In this document: positions 1 through 9,267 of the stretch, piece by piece | How positions within the stretch are numbered: position 1 is the first letter of the stretch | How the letters are laid out: each line of letters begins with the position of its first letter | Source: Kaistia granuli DSM 23481 | Lineage (GTDB): Bacteria > Pseudomonadota > Alphaproteobacteria > Rhizobiales > Kaistiaceae | DNA: 64,000 nt | Assembly (NCBI RefSeq): GCF_000380505.1 | Contig: NZ_AQYH01000003.1 | Span: 62,001 to 126,000, forward strand | Direction of reading: 5' to 3' | Translations under genes and position numbers: made by a program | The notes under the pieces: model-generated | Told to the model about the DNA's origin: nothing | The model's input: the letters and a program-made list of their open reading frames with translations, nothing else | Databases searched by the model: none

Positions 1-317
1 AGCAGTCGGCCGCCGGCAAGTGGAACGATCTGGTGATCGGCGAGAAGAAGCCCTATGTCGCCAACACGATCGAAGAGATCGCGACGGTCTTCCATGACTA
101 TGAGCTGATCGAGCAGCTCGGCTGCGGCTCCTGCATCAACGTGCCCGTCGTGTTCGGCGGTGAGGTGATCGGCACCATCAACATCCTCGACAAGACCGGC
201 GCCTACACGCCCGAGAAGGTCGAGCGCGCCATGGCGCTGCGCCCCTTCGCGGCGATTGGCATCCTGGCCGCCACGGTGACCGAGCAGGCATCGCAGCTCA
301 GCGAGGGAAAGAACTGA
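1..317 (+). CDS. GAF domain protein, 3' part only (5' end outside window)
   Basis: The frame is open from base 3 to a TGA at 315-317, so this is the C-terminal ~105 residues of a gene that begins left of the window; a GTG at 33 is only an internal codon. The visible part reads as the end of a GAF domain: a Gly-Cys-Gly-Ser-Cys-Ile-Asn-Val-Pro-Val strand, then FGGEVIGTINILD and a helix with EKVERAMALRPFAAIG. GAF domains bind small ligands or act as sensory modules; the ligand here is unknown. The stop lies one base before the hyuA start, so the gene is very probably co-transcribed with the HyuA/HyuB pair and may be an accessory or sensor subunit. Domain type is fairly safe, role is inference. 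Confidence 0.8.
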   Translation, partial: QSAAGKWNDLVIGEKKPYVANTIEEIATVFHDYELIEQLGCGSCINVPVVFGGEVIGTINILDKTGAYTPEKVERAMALRPFAAIGILAATVTEQASQLSEGKN

Positions 318-318
318 G

Positions 319-2394
319 ATGAGCGACAAGACGATCCGCGTCGCCACCGACGTCGGCGGCACCTTCACCGATCTCGTCTATTTCGAGACGGACAATGCTA
401 CCGGCCGCCAGACCGTCCGCACCGCGAAATCCGACACGACGCCGCCGAACTTCGAGCAGGGCGTTCTGAACGTGCTCGCCAAGGCCGAGGTCGACCCGGC
501 TGACATCGCCTTCTTCGCGCATGGCACCACCGTCGTCATCAATGCGCTGACCGAGCGCAAGGGCGCCAAGACGGCGCTGATCACGACCGAGGGTTTTCGC
601 GACGTGCTGGAGATCGCGCGCGGCAACCGGCCCGACTTCTTCAACCTGCAATATGTGAAGCCCGAGCCCTTCGTGCCGCGCTATCTCTGCCGCGAAGTGC
701 CGGGCCGCATCGCCTATACGGGCGCCGAGCGCTCGCCGCTCGAGCTCGAAGGCCTGCCGGCGATCCTCGAGGATTTCCGTGCCGAGGGCGTCGAGGCAAT
801 CGCCATCTGCCTGCTGCACTCCTATGCCGATCCCCGGCACGAGCAGGCGGTCGCGGCCGAGGTGCGCAGGCTCTGGCCGGAAGTGTCCGTCGTCGCCTCG
901 CACCAGATCACCCGCGAATGGCGCGAGTATGAGCGCGCCTCCACGGCGGTGCTGTCGGCCTATGTGCAGCCGGTCGCCAGCCGCTATCTCGGCCGGCTCG
1001 AGGACGGGCTCGCCTCGAAGGACTTTGGCGGCCAGCTCTACGTCATGCAGTCGAACTGCGGCGTCGACTCGCTCGCGGCCACCCGCGAGATCCCGATCAC
1101 CATGGTCGAGAGCGGCCCGGCGTCGGGCTTCTGGGGGGCGGCCGAGCTCGGCCGTATCCTCGGCGAGAAGAACGTGCTGGCGCTCGACATCGGCGGCACC
1201 ACGGCGAAGTGCTCGCTGATCGAGAACGGCCATGTGAAGATCATGACCGACTACTGGATCGAGCGCGACCGCACCGCGTCCGGCTATCCGATCATGGTGC
1301 CGGTGGTCGACCTCGTCGAGATCGGCAATGGCGGCGGCTCGATCGCCTGGGTCGATGATTTCGGCAAGCTGCATGTCGGCCCGCAATCGGCCGGCGCGAT
1401 GCCCGGCCCGGCGGCCTATGCGCGCGGCGGCACGCAGGCGACGACGACCGACGCCAACCTCGCGCTCGGCCGTATCGACAAGGACTATTTCTGCGGCGGC
1501 ACCATCACCGCCGACATGAAGGCGGTCGACGGCGCGCTGAACGCACTGGCTGAAAAGCTCGGCCTTTCGCCGATCGAGGCGGCGCGTGGCATCCTGCGCA
1601 TCGCCAACAACAACATGATCAACGCGCTGAAGCTGGTCTCGCTCAACCGCGGCCATGACCCGCGCGACTTCACGCTGGTCGCCTTCGGCGGCGGCGGCGC
1701 CATGCACGCGGTGGCGCTCGCCACCGAGCTCGGCATGAAGAAGGTCGTGATCCCGCGCGGCGCGTCTGTCTTCTCGGCCTGGGGCATGATGATGTCGGAT
1801 CTGCGCCGCGACTTCTTCGTGTCGCGCCTGATCGAGCAAAGCGACGCTCGTTCGGCTGCGCTCGAAGCGCTGCTGCACGAGACGAAGCTGCGCGCCGTCG
1901 AGCAGTTCGCCAAGGAGGGCGTCGCGGCCGACAAGGTGAAGCTCGTTCCCTTCATCAAGTGCCGCTACCAGAACCAGGAGCACGCGGTCGAGGTCGAGTT
2001 CACCAGCGCGACCGTCGATGCGGCGTCGATCCAGGCGATGATCGATCGCTTCCATACGGCCTATGAGCGCGAATACACCTATCGCCTCGACGCGCCGGTG
2101 GAGATCGTCGGCCTGCATCTCGTCGCCTCCGCCGAAGTCGGCAAACTCGAGATGAACGCGCTGCCGACGACGGGCGCGACACTCGACCAGGCGGTGAAGA
2201 GCCGCCGTGACGTCGACTATGCGCTCGAGGGCGTGCACGAGGCGACGATCTACGACCTGGCGAAGCTGGAGCCCGGAATGCGCTTCAGCGGCCCGGCCAT
2301 CCTCGAGGATTCCGGCACGACCGTGGTGATCCACCCCGGCAACCGCGTTTCCATCGACGCCTATGGCAACACCCATATCGAACTGGGGGCCTGA
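319..2394 (+). CDS. hyuA: Hydantoinase/oxoprolinase family protein, HyuA-type subunit
   Basis: Protein of 691 residues, the normal size for the HyuA (N-methylhydantoinase A) family, whose members hydrolyse cyclic amides such as hydantoins, 5-oxoproline or caprolactam with ATP, together with HyuB. Visible features: N-terminal phosphate-binding stretch ATDVGGTFTDLV (residues ~9-20), AHGTTVVINALTERKGAKTA near residue 75, a second actin-like ATPase strand LALDIGGTTAKCSLI near 290, and the Gly-rich VAFGGGGAMHAVALA near 455. Start ATG at 319 follows a GAGGGAAAG ribosome site inside the end of the upstream GAF gene. The HyuB gene starts one base after the stop. The true substrate cannot be read from the sequence. 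Confidence 0.93.
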   Translation: MSDKTIRVATDVGGTFTDLVYFETDNATGRQTVRTAKSDTTPPNFEQGVLNVLAKAEVDPADIAFFAHGTTVVINALTERKGAKTALITTEGFRDVLEIARGNRPDFFNLQYVKPEPFVPRYLCREVPGRIAYTGAERSPLELEGLPAILEDFRAEGVEAIAICLLHSYADPRHEQAVAAEVRRLWPEVSVVASHQITREWREYERASTAVLSAYVQPVASRYLGRLEDGLASKDFGGQLYVMQSNCGVDSLAATREIPITMVESGPASGFWGAAELGRILGEKNVLALDIGGTTAKCSLIENGHVKIMTDYWIERDRTASGYPIMVPVVDLVEIGNGGGSIAWVDDFGKLHVGPQSAGAMPGPAAYARGGTQATTTDANLALGRIDKDYFCGGTITADMKAVDGALNALAEKLGLSPIEAARGILRIANNNMINALKLVSLNRGHDPRDFTLVAFGGGGAMHAVALATELGMKKVVIPRGASVFSAWGMMMSDLRRDFFVSRLIEQSDARSAALEALLHETKLRAVEQFAKEGVAADKVKLVPFIKCRYQNQEHAVEVEFTSATVDAASIQAMIDRFHTAYEREYTYRLDAPVEIVGLHLVASAEVGKLEMNALPTTGATLDQAVKSRRDVDYALEGVHEATIYDLAKLEPGMRFSGPAILEDSGTTVVIHPGNRVSIDAYGNTHIELGA

Positions 2395-2395
2395 C

Positions 2396-4072
2396 ATGAG
2401 CAGCCAGACAATGACCACCCCGTCGCACGATCCCGTCACCTTCGACATCATCCAGAACTCGCTGCAGGCGATTTCGGACGAGATGTTCGCGGCGATGCGC
2501 AAGACGGCGATGAGCGCCATCATCTACGAGGTGCTCGACATGGGCACCGGCATCTGCGCCGCCGACGGCGAGATCGCGTCCTCCGGCGCTGGCATCCCGT
2601 CCTTCATCGGTGTGCTCGACAAGGCGGCGAAGGCGATCCTGCGCAAGCACCCCGTCACCTCGATCTATCCGGGCGACGTGTTTGTCACCAACGATCCGTT
2701 CTATGGCGGCGTGACGCATCTGAACGACGTGGTGCTGGTGATGCCGGTGTTCGCCGAGGGCGAGATCGTCGCCTGGACCGCGAACATCGCGCATTGGAAC
2801 GATGTCGGCGGCATGGTTCCGGGCTCGATGTCGACCGACGCCAAGGAGATCTATCAGGAAGGCCTCCGCATTCCGGCGATCAAGATCATCGAGAAGGGCG
2901 TGTCGAACCAGTCCGTCATGGATCTGATGACGGTGAATTCGCGCCTGCCGGAATTCCTGAAGGGCGATATGTGGGCGGCGATCGCCGCGGTCCGCATCGG
3001 CGAGAAGCGCATCCTCGACCTCGTCGCCAAATACGGCAAGGGAACCTTCATCGCCGCCATGAAGCACTTCATGGACTATGGTGAGCAGGTCACGCTGAAG
3101 GCGTTGAAGGAACTGCCGAAGGGCAAGTTCTCCTTCGCCGAGGAGCAGGACAGCGGCCAGATCTACAAGGTGACGGTCGAGATCACCGACGATGAGTTCA
3201 TCGTTGATCTCACCGACAATCCCGACCAGACGCTGACCCCCAGCAACGCCAGCCGCGATGGCGTCGTCGTCTCGTGCCAGATGGCGATCAAGGCGATCAC
3301 CGACGTCAGCGCGCCGGCGAATGGCGGCTCGTTCCGGCCGCTCGTCGTCAAGACGCGGCCCGGCTCGATCTTCGATGCGCAGGAGCCCGCGGCGCACGGA
3401 TTCTACTACGAGGTCGAGATCCGCGTCTTCGACCTGATCCTGCGCTGCCTGGCGCAGCACCTGCCGGAAAAGCTCTCCGCCGGCAGCTTCGCCTCGATCT
3501 GCGGCACCGTGCTCGGCGGTCCGCACCCGGACACCGGCCGCCACTTCACCATCGTCGAGCCGGAGCTCGGCGGCTGGGGCGCGATGCCCGGACGCGACGG
3601 CAACAACGCGATCTTCTCCGGCTTCCACGGCGAGACCTTCAACTGCCCGGCCGAGATCGCCGAGGCCCGCTACGGCCTCTATGTCGACCAGCTGGCGTTG
3701 AACCCGGAAGAGGGCGGCGAGGGCCAGTGGCGCGGCGGCAAGGGTATCCGCATGGACTACCGCGTTCGCGCCGACGGCAACTTCCTCACCTGCGGCTACA
3801 CGCGTTCGCGCATCATGCCCTGGGGCATGGAAGGCGGCCATGAGGGCACCGGCAACCATGTCGACGTCATCAAGTCGGACGGCAGCCGCAAGCGCTATTC
3901 CTTCGCCACCGGCATCGAGCTCAACAAGGGCGATGTCGTCCGCGTCGTCACCGGCAATGGCGGCGGCTACGGCGATCCGAAGAAGCGCGACCGCGCGGCG
4001 GTGCTCGACGACATCAAGAACGGCTACCTGAGCGCCGAGCGCGCCAGGACGATTTACGGCGTCGAGATCTGA
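2396..4072 (+). CDS. hyuB: Hydantoinase/oxoprolinase family protein, HyuB-type subunit
   Basis: Protein of 558 residues with the HyuB (N-methylhydantoinase B) pattern: HDPVTFDIIQNSLQAISDEM at the N terminus, the metal-site region FVTNDPFYGGVTHLNDVVLV near residue 100, ANIAHWNDVGGMVPGSM near 130, and FHGETFNCPAEIAEARYG in the C-terminal third. It should form the catalytic heteromer with HyuA. The frame is open upstream to an ATG at 2363 inside hyuA, but the ATG at 2396, one base after the hyuA stop and preceded by a run of Gs (GGGGGC), is the better start. The end is followed by a ~300-base spacer, so GAF-hyuA-hyuB appears to be a complete unit on this side. Confidence 0.93.
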   Translation: MSSQTMTTPSHDPVTFDIIQNSLQAISDEMFAAMRKTAMSAIIYEVLDMGTGICAADGEIASSGAGIPSFIGVLDKAAKAILRKHPVTSIYPGDVFVTNDPFYGGVTHLNDVVLVMPVFAEGEIVAWTANIAHWNDVGGMVPGSMSTDAKEIYQEGLRIPAIKIIEKGVSNQSVMDLMTVNSRLPEFLKGDMWAAIAAVRIGEKRILDLVAKYGKGTFIAAMKHFMDYGEQVTLKALKELPKGKFSFAEEQDSGQIYKVTVEITDDEFIVDLTDNPDQTLTPSNASRDGVVVSCQMAIKAITDVSAPANGGSFRPLVVKTRPGSIFDAQEPAAHGFYYEVEIRVFDLILRCLAQHLPEKLSAGSFASICGTVLGGPHPDTGRHFTIVEPELGGWGAMPGRDGNNAIFSGFHGETFNCPAEIAEARYGLYVDQLALNPEEGGEGQWRGGKGIRMDYRVRADGNFLTCGYTRSRIMPWGMEGGHEGTGNHVDVIKSDGSRKRYSFATGIELNKGDVVRVVTGNGGGYGDPKKRDRAAVLDDIKNGYLSAERARTIYGVEI

Positions 4073-4121
4073 CGCCTCTTGCTGCCCTTCAGGGCTCGAT
4101 GACGGAAGCGCAGCAAACCTT

Positions 4122-4164
4122 CACCCCAACCCTTTCCCGCAACTGGGCGAGGGGTGGGGTGAGG
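4122..4164. repeat. REP-like GC-rich palindrome upstream of fds operon
   Basis: CACCCCAACCC and GGGGTGGGGTG form an imperfect inverted repeat around a short loop. The same kind of CCCTCCCC/GGGGAGGG arm pair occurs inside cobN at 20568-20700, so it looks like a dispersed palindromic element rather than a local terminator; no T-tract follows. Confidence 0.5.
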
Positions 4165-4239
4165 AGTGGCGATTTCCTAGGTGCTTGTGCCGTCTCCGTC
4201 GCGACAGCGGTGGGCAATCTTGATGGCAGCCAGCCGAAG

Positions 4240-4270
4240 CCACGTCGCGGGCCCGCGCCTTGCGACGTGG
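4240..4270. repeat. Perfect 9-bp inverted repeat upstream of fdsG
   Basis: CCACGTCGC at 4240-4248 is matched exactly by GCGACGTGG at 4262-4270 around a 13-base GC-rich spacer. It lies 100 bases before the fdsG start and could be an operator or an RNA hairpin in the leader. The rest of the 4073-4369 spacer holds the REP-like palindrome and no convincing gene. Confidence 0.4.
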
Positions 4271-4369
4271 AAACCAGGCGCAGCGAGGCAGGGCACAATG
4301 CCCTCCCTGCCATCGAGCGGTTGATTGCTCGCCGGATAAGCGGCACCTTGCGACGATTCTAATTTTTGA

Positions 4370-4855
4370 GTGATCGCAGCAGTGACGTCCTACGAGCCAT
4401 GGAGCGCGGCGCGCGCCTCTGAAATCATCGCCGCTCATGCCGATCGTGAAGGCCCGGCGCTGCCGATCCTGCATGCCATCCAGGCGGCGTTCGGCTTCGT
4501 GCCGGAGACGGTCGAGCCGATGATCGCCGAGGCGCTGAACCTCACGCGGGCTGAAATCCACGGCGTCGTCACCTTCTACCACGACTTCCGCCGCAAGCCG
4601 GCCGGCCGCCATGTTCTGAAGCTCTGCCGCGCCGAGGCCTGCCAGTCGATGGGCGGCGACGCGCTCGCTGCCCGCGCGGAGGCCGCGCTCGGCATCACGC
4701 TCGGCGAGACGACGGCGGACGGCCAGGTCACCTTGGAACCCACCTATTGCCTCGGTCTTTGCGCCACGGCGCCGTCGGCGATGCTCGACGGCAAGCTGGT
4801 CGGACGGCTCAGCGAGGCGCGGCTCGACCGGCTGGTCGCGGAGGCACAGCGATGA
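4370..4855 (+). CDS. fdsG: NAD-dependent formate dehydrogenase gamma subunit (NuoE-like)
   Basis: Protein of 161 residues of the thioredoxin-like [2Fe-2S] NuoE family. The cluster cysteines are visible as CRAEAC and, about 40 residues on, CLGLC. In soluble Fds formate dehydrogenases this subunit passes electrons from the alpha subunit to FdsB. It is the first gene of fdsGBA-fdhD-fdsD and its stop overlaps the fdsB start (ATGA). The start is uncertain: GTG at 4370 gives the longest version, and an in-frame GTG at 4382 is equally possible since neither has a strong ribosome site. Confidence 0.92.
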   Translation: MIAAVTSYEPWSAARASEIIAAHADREGPALPILHAIQAAFGFVPETVEPMIAEALNLTRAEIHGVVTFYHDFRRKPAGRHVLKLCRAEACQSMGGDALAARAEAALGITLGETTADGQVTLEPTYCLGLCATAPSAMLDGKLVGRLSEARLDRLVAEAQR

Positions 4856-6408
4856 GCGCTCGCCTCTATATTCCGGCCGACGCCGCCGCCATCGCGGTCG
4901 GCGCCGACGACGTCGCCGAGGCCTTCTCGGCGGCCGCCAGGGCAAAGGGTCTGTCCCTCGACATCGTGCGCAATGGCTCGCGCGGCCTGTTCTGGCTGGA
5001 GCCGATGGTCGAAGTGGAGACGGGGCAGGGGCGCGTGGCCTATGGCCCGGTCGCGCCGGATGACGTGCCGGCCCTGCTTGATGCCATGCTGGCGGGCGAA
5101 CCGCACGCGCTGCTGCTTGGTCCGACGGAAGACATTCCGTGGCTGAAGCGGCAGACGCGGCTGACTTTCGCGCGCTGCGGCATCGTCGATCCGCGCTCGC
5201 TCGCCGATTATCGCGCCCATGGCGGCTACAAGGGGCTGGAGCGGGCGCTGGCGCTCGGGGCCGAGGCGACGATCGAGGAGGTCGTCCAGTCCGGCCTGCG
5301 CGGACGCGGCGGCGCCGGCTTCCCGACCGGCATCAAGTGGCGCACGGTCGCCGCCACCGAAGCGACGCAGAAATACATCGTCTGCAACGCCGACGAAGGT
5401 GACAGCGGCACCTTCGCCGACCGTATGATCATGGAAGGTGACCCCTTCGTTCTGATCGAGGGCATGACGATCGCGGCGCTCGCGGTCGGCGCCAGCAAGG
5501 GCTTCGTCTATATCCGTTCCGAATATCCCCACGCTGTCGCCGCGATGGACGAGGCGGTTCGCGCCGCGCGGCGCGGCGGCTATCTCGGCCGTTCGGTCGC
5601 CGGCTCCGATCGCGACTTCGATATCGAGGTGCGGGTCGGCGCGGGCGCCTATGTCTGCGGTGAGGAGACGGCGCTGCTCGAGAGCCTCGAGGGCCGGCGC
5701 GGCGTCGTTCGCGCCAAGCCGCCGCTGCCGGCGCACAAGGGCCTGTTCGGCAAGCCGACCGTCGTCAACAACGTCATTTCGCTGGCGACGGTGCCCTATG
5801 TGCTGGCCGAGGGCGCGACCGCCTATCGCGATTTCGGCATGGGCCGCTCGCGCGGCACGATGCCGATCCAGATCGCCGGCAATGTGAAGCATGGCGGCCT
5901 TTACGAGACCGCCTTCGGCGTCACGCTCGGCGAACTGGTCGACGACATCGGCGGTGGCACGGCGAGCGGTCGTCCAGTGCGCGCCGTGCAGGTTGGCGGC
6001 CCGCTCGGCGCTTATTTCCCGCGCGCGCTGTTCGATACGCCGTTCGACTACGAGGCGTTCGCCGCGCGCGACGGCCTGATCGGCCATGGCGGTATCGTCG
6101 TCTTCGATGACACGGTCGACATGGCCAGGCAGGCGCGCTTCGCCATGGAGTTCTGCGCGCTCGAATCCTGCGGCAAGTGCACGCCCTGCCGCATTGGCTC
6201 GACGCGGGGCGTCGAGACCGTCGACCGGATCATCGAGGGCCAGGAGCGCGAGAAGAACCTCGTCGTGCTGGAAGACCTCTGCCACACGATGAAATTCGGA
6301 TCGCTCTGTGCACTTGGCGGCTTTACGCCCTATCCTGTCATGAGTGCGCTCCACCATTTCCCCGAGGATTTTGGCGCGGCCGCGCCGATCCTCGAAGACG
6401 CACGCTAG
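4852..6408 (+). CDS. fdsB: NAD-dependent formate dehydrogenase beta subunit (NuoF-like)
   Basis: Protein of 518 residues when started at the ATG overlapping the fdsG stop; the frame is open further upstream but inside fdsG. It carries the NuoF-type FMN/NADH site: GRGGAGFPTGIKW (about residue 150), CNADEGDSGTFADR (about 180) and a [4Fe-4S] motif ESCGKCTPCRIGSTRG near 440. The ~100-residue N-terminal extension has no cysteines, so it cannot hold an extra cluster. It accepts electrons from FdsA/FdsG and reduces NAD+. Nine bases and an AGGAGA site separate it from fdsA. Confidence 0.95.
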   Translation: MSARLYIPADAAAIAVGADDVAEAFSAAARAKGLSLDIVRNGSRGLFWLEPMVEVETGQGRVAYGPVAPDDVPALLDAMLAGEPHALLLGPTEDIPWLKRQTRLTFARCGIVDPRSLADYRAHGGYKGLERALALGAEATIEEVVQSGLRGRGGAGFPTGIKWRTVAATEATQKYIVCNADEGDSGTFADRMIMEGDPFVLIEGMTIAALAVGASKGFVYIRSEYPHAVAAMDEAVRAARRGGYLGRSVAGSDRDFDIEVRVGAGAYVCGEETALLESLEGRRGVVRAKPPLPAHKGLFGKPTVVNNVISLATVPYVLAEGATAYRDFGMGRSRGTMPIQIAGNVKHGGLYETAFGVTLGELVDDIGGGTASGRPVRAVQVGGPLGAYFPRALFDTPFDYEAFAARDGLIGHGGIVVFDDTVDMARQARFAMEFCALESCGKCTPCRIGSTRGVETVDRIIEGQEREKNLVVLEDLCHTMKFGSLCALGGFTPYPVMSALHHFPEDFGAAAPILEDAR

Positions 6409-6417
6409 GAGACCGCC

Positions 6418-9264
6418 ATGTCGCTCATCCACGAGATCGACTACGGCACGCCGCGTTCGAAGTCGGACACGATGGTGACGCTCACCATCGACGGCGAAAC
6501 GATGACCGTGCCGGAGGGCACCTCCATCATGCGCGCCGCGATGGAGATGGGCACCGAAATCCCGAAGCTCTGTGCCACCGACATGGTCGATGCCTTTGGC
6601 TCGTGCCGGCTCTGCCTGGTCGAGATCGAGGGCAGGGCGGGGACGCCCGCCTCCTGCACCACGCCGGTGATGCCGGGCATGGTGGTGAAGACGCAGACGG
6701 AGCGGCTGAAGCGCCTGCGCAAGGGCGTGATGGAACTCTACATCTCCGACCATCCGCTCGACTGCCTGACCTGCGCCGCGAATGGCGATTGCGAGCTGCA
6801 GGACATGGCCGGCGCGGTCGGCCTGCGCGACGTCCGCTATGGCCATGAGGGGCACAACCATCCGAACCCGGGTCTCGACGAGTCGAACCCCTATTTCACC
6901 TACGATCCGTCCAAGTGCATCGTCTGCTCGCGCTGCGTTAGGGCCTGCGAGGAGGTGCAGGGCACTTTCGCTCTGACGATCGCCGGTCGCGGTTTTGACT
7001 CCGTCGTCTCGCCCGGCATGGAGGAAAGCTTCCTCGGTTCGGAATGCGTCTCCTGCGGCGCCTGCGTGCAGGCCTGCCCGACGGCGACGCTGACGGAGAA
7101 GTCGGTGATCGAGATCGGCCAGCCCGAGCATTCCGTGATCACCACCTGCGCCTATTGCGGCGTCGGCTGCACCTTCAAGGCCGAGATGCGCGGCAATGAG
7201 GTCGTGCGCATGGTGCCGTGGAAGGACGGCAAGGCGAACCGGGGCCACTCCTGCGTCAAGGGCCGCTTCGCGTGGGGCTATGCCAGCCACAAAGAGCGCA
7301 TCCTCAATCCGATGATCCGCGTAAGCATCACCGACCCCTGGCGCGAAGTGTCCTGGGAAGAGGCGATTGCCCACACGGCGTCGGAGTTCAAGCGCATCCA
7401 GGCGAAATATGGCCGCCTCGCCATTGGCGGCATCACCTCGTCGCGCTGCACCAACGAGGAAACCTTCCTCGTCCAGAAGCTGATCCGCGGCGGCTTCGGC
7501 AACAACAATGTCGATACCTGCGCCCGCGTCTGCCATTCGCCGACCGGCTACGGCCTGAGCCAGACCTATGGCACCTCGGCCGGCACGCAGGACTTCGACT
7601 CGGTCGAGCACTCCGACGTCATCCTGCTGATCGGCGCCAATCCGACCGACGCCCATCCCGTCTTCGGCTCGCGCATGAAGAAGCGGCTTCGCGAGGGCGC
7701 CAAGCTGATCGTGCTCGATCCGCGCCGGATCGACCTGGTGCGCATGCCGCATGTCGAGGCGTCCTATCACCTGCCGCTCCGCCCCGGCACCAATGTCGCC
7801 GTGCTGACGGCGCTCGCCCATGTCGTCGTCACCGAAGGATTGGCCGACGAGCATTTCGTTCGTGAGCGCTGCGACTGGGATGAGTTCCAGGACTGGGCTG
7901 CCTTCGTCGCCGATCCGCGCAACAGTCCGGAGGCGATCTCCGAATTGTCCGGCGTGCCGGCCGAGGATATCCGTGCCGCCGCCCGGCTCTACGCCACCGG
8001 CGGCAATGGCGCGATCTATTACGGCCTCGGCGTCACCGAGCACAGCCAGGGATCGACGACGGTGATGGCGATTGCCAACCTCGCCATGGCGACAGGCAAT
8101 ATCGGCCGCCCGGGCGTCGGCGTGAATCCGTTGCGCGGCCAGAACAACGTGCAGGGCGCCTGCGACATGGGTTCGTTCCCGCACGAGCTCTCCGGCTATC
8201 GCCACGTTTCGGGCGACGAGACGCGCGCCCTGTTCGAAGCGCTCTGGGGCGTGCCGCTCGATCATGAACCGGGCCTGCGCATCCCCAACATGCTCGATGC
8301 CGCCGTCGACGGCGTCTTCAAAGGCCTCTACGTCCAGGGCGAGGACATCCTGCAGTCCGATCCCGACACCCGGCATGTCGCGGCTGGCCTCGCCGCCATG
8401 GAATGCGTCGTCGTGCAGGACCTGTTCCTGAACGAGACGGCCAACTACGCCCATGTCTTCCTGCCGGGCTCGACCTTCCTGGAGAAAGACGGCACCTTCA
8501 CCAATGCCGAGCGCCGCATCCAGCGCGTGCGCAAGGTGATGCCGTCGAAATCCGGCAAGGCCGATTGGGAGATCACGATCGACCTCGCCAATGCCATGGG
8601 CTTCTCGATGGCATATGCGCACCCGTCCGAGATCATGGACGAGATCGCCCGGCTGACGCCGAGCTTCGCCGGCGTCTCCTATGCCAAGCTGGAGGCCGAG
8701 GGCTCGGTGCAGTGGCCTTGCAACGAGCACGCGCCGCATGGCACGCCGGTCATGCATGTCGACGGCTTCGTGCGCGGCAAGGGCCGCTTCATGGTGACTG
8801 AATATGTCGCGACCGACGAGCGGACCGGCCCGCGCTTCCCGCTGCTTCTCACCACCGGCCGGATCCTGTCGCAGTACAATGTCGGCGCGCAGACGCGGCG
8901 CACCGCGAATGTCGTCTGGCATGGCGAGGACCGGCTGGAGATCCATCCGCATGACGCCGAGCAGCGCGGCGTCCATGACGGCCAGTGGGTGAAGCTCGCC
9001 AGCCGCTCGGGCGAAACGAGCCTGCGCGCGCTGATCACCGAGCGCGTCGCGCCGGGCGTCGTCTACACGACCTTCCACCATCCGGGCACCCAGGCGAATG
9101 TCGTCACCACCGACTTCTCCGACTGGGCCACGAATTGCCCGGAATACAAGGTGACAGCGGTGCAGGTCATGCCCTCCAACGGGCCGACCGCCTGGCAGGA
9201 GAGCTATGACGAGCAGGCGCGCACCAGCCGCCGGATCGAGCCTATCGTCGAGGCGGCGGAGTAG
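6418..9264 (+). CDS. fdsA: NAD-dependent formate dehydrogenase alpha subunit, molybdenum catalytic
   Basis: Protein of 948 residues. In order: N-terminal [2Fe-2S] ferredoxin domain (CATDMVDAFGSCRLC, residues ~55-70), the HxxxCxxCxxxxxC ligand set HPLDCLTCAANGDC, two [4Fe-4S] motifs CIVCSRCVRAC and CVSCGACVQAC, then a molybdopterin oxidoreductase domain opened by CAYCGVGC. The catalytic pair is visible as Cys372-His373 in TCARVCHSPTG; cysteine replaces the selenocysteine of enteric enzymes, as in other Fds enzymes. The C-terminal molydopterin-dinucleotide binding domain includes LLTTGRILSQYNVGAQTRRT. It oxidises formate to CO2 in the cytoplasm and may run in reverse. Confidence 0.96.
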   Translation: MSLIHEIDYGTPRSKSDTMVTLTIDGETMTVPEGTSIMRAAMEMGTEIPKLCATDMVDAFGSCRLCLVEIEGRAGTPASCTTPVMPGMVVKTQTERLKRLRKGVMELYISDHPLDCLTCAANGDCELQDMAGAVGLRDVRYGHEGHNHPNPGLDESNPYFTYDPSKCIVCSRCVRACEEVQGTFALTIAGRGFDSVVSPGMEESFLGSECVSCGACVQACPTATLTEKSVIEIGQPEHSVITTCAYCGVGCTFKAEMRGNEVVRMVPWKDGKANRGHSCVKGRFAWGYASHKERILNPMIRVSITDPWREVSWEEAIAHTASEFKRIQAKYGRLAIGGITSSRCTNEETFLVQKLIRGGFGNNNVDTCARVCHSPTGYGLSQTYGTSAGTQDFDSVEHSDVILLIGANPTDAHPVFGSRMKKRLREGAKLIVLDPRRIDLVRMPHVEASYHLPLRPGTNVAVLTALAHVVVTEGLADEHFVRERCDWDEFQDWAAFVADPRNSPEAISELSGVPAEDIRAAARLYATGGNGAIYYGLGVTEHSQGSTTVMAIANLAMATGNIGRPGVGVNPLRGQNNVQGACDMGSFPHELSGYRHVSGDETRALFEALWGVPLDHEPGLRIPNMLDAAVDGVFKGLYVQGEDILQSDPDTRHVAAGLAAMECVVVQDLFLNETANYAHVFLPGSTFLEKDGTFTNAERRIQRVRKVMPSKSGKADWEITIDLANAMGFSMAYAHPSEIMDEIARLTPSFAGVSYAKLEAEGSVQWPCNEHAPHGTPVMHVDGFVRGKGRFMVTEYVATDERTGPRFPLLLTTGRILSQYNVGAQTRRTANVVWHGEDRLEIHPHDAEQRGVHDGQWVKLASRSGETSLRALITERVAPGVVYTTFHHPGTQANVVTTDFSDWATNCPEYKVTAVQVMPSNGPTAWQESYDEQARTSRRIEPIVEAAE

Positions 9265-9267
9265 GGC

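Noticed and set aside
298-2523. A 741-codon antisense frame across hyuA
   Set aside because: No recognisable domain, biased composition, and complete overlap with hyuA, which has clear ATPase motifs.
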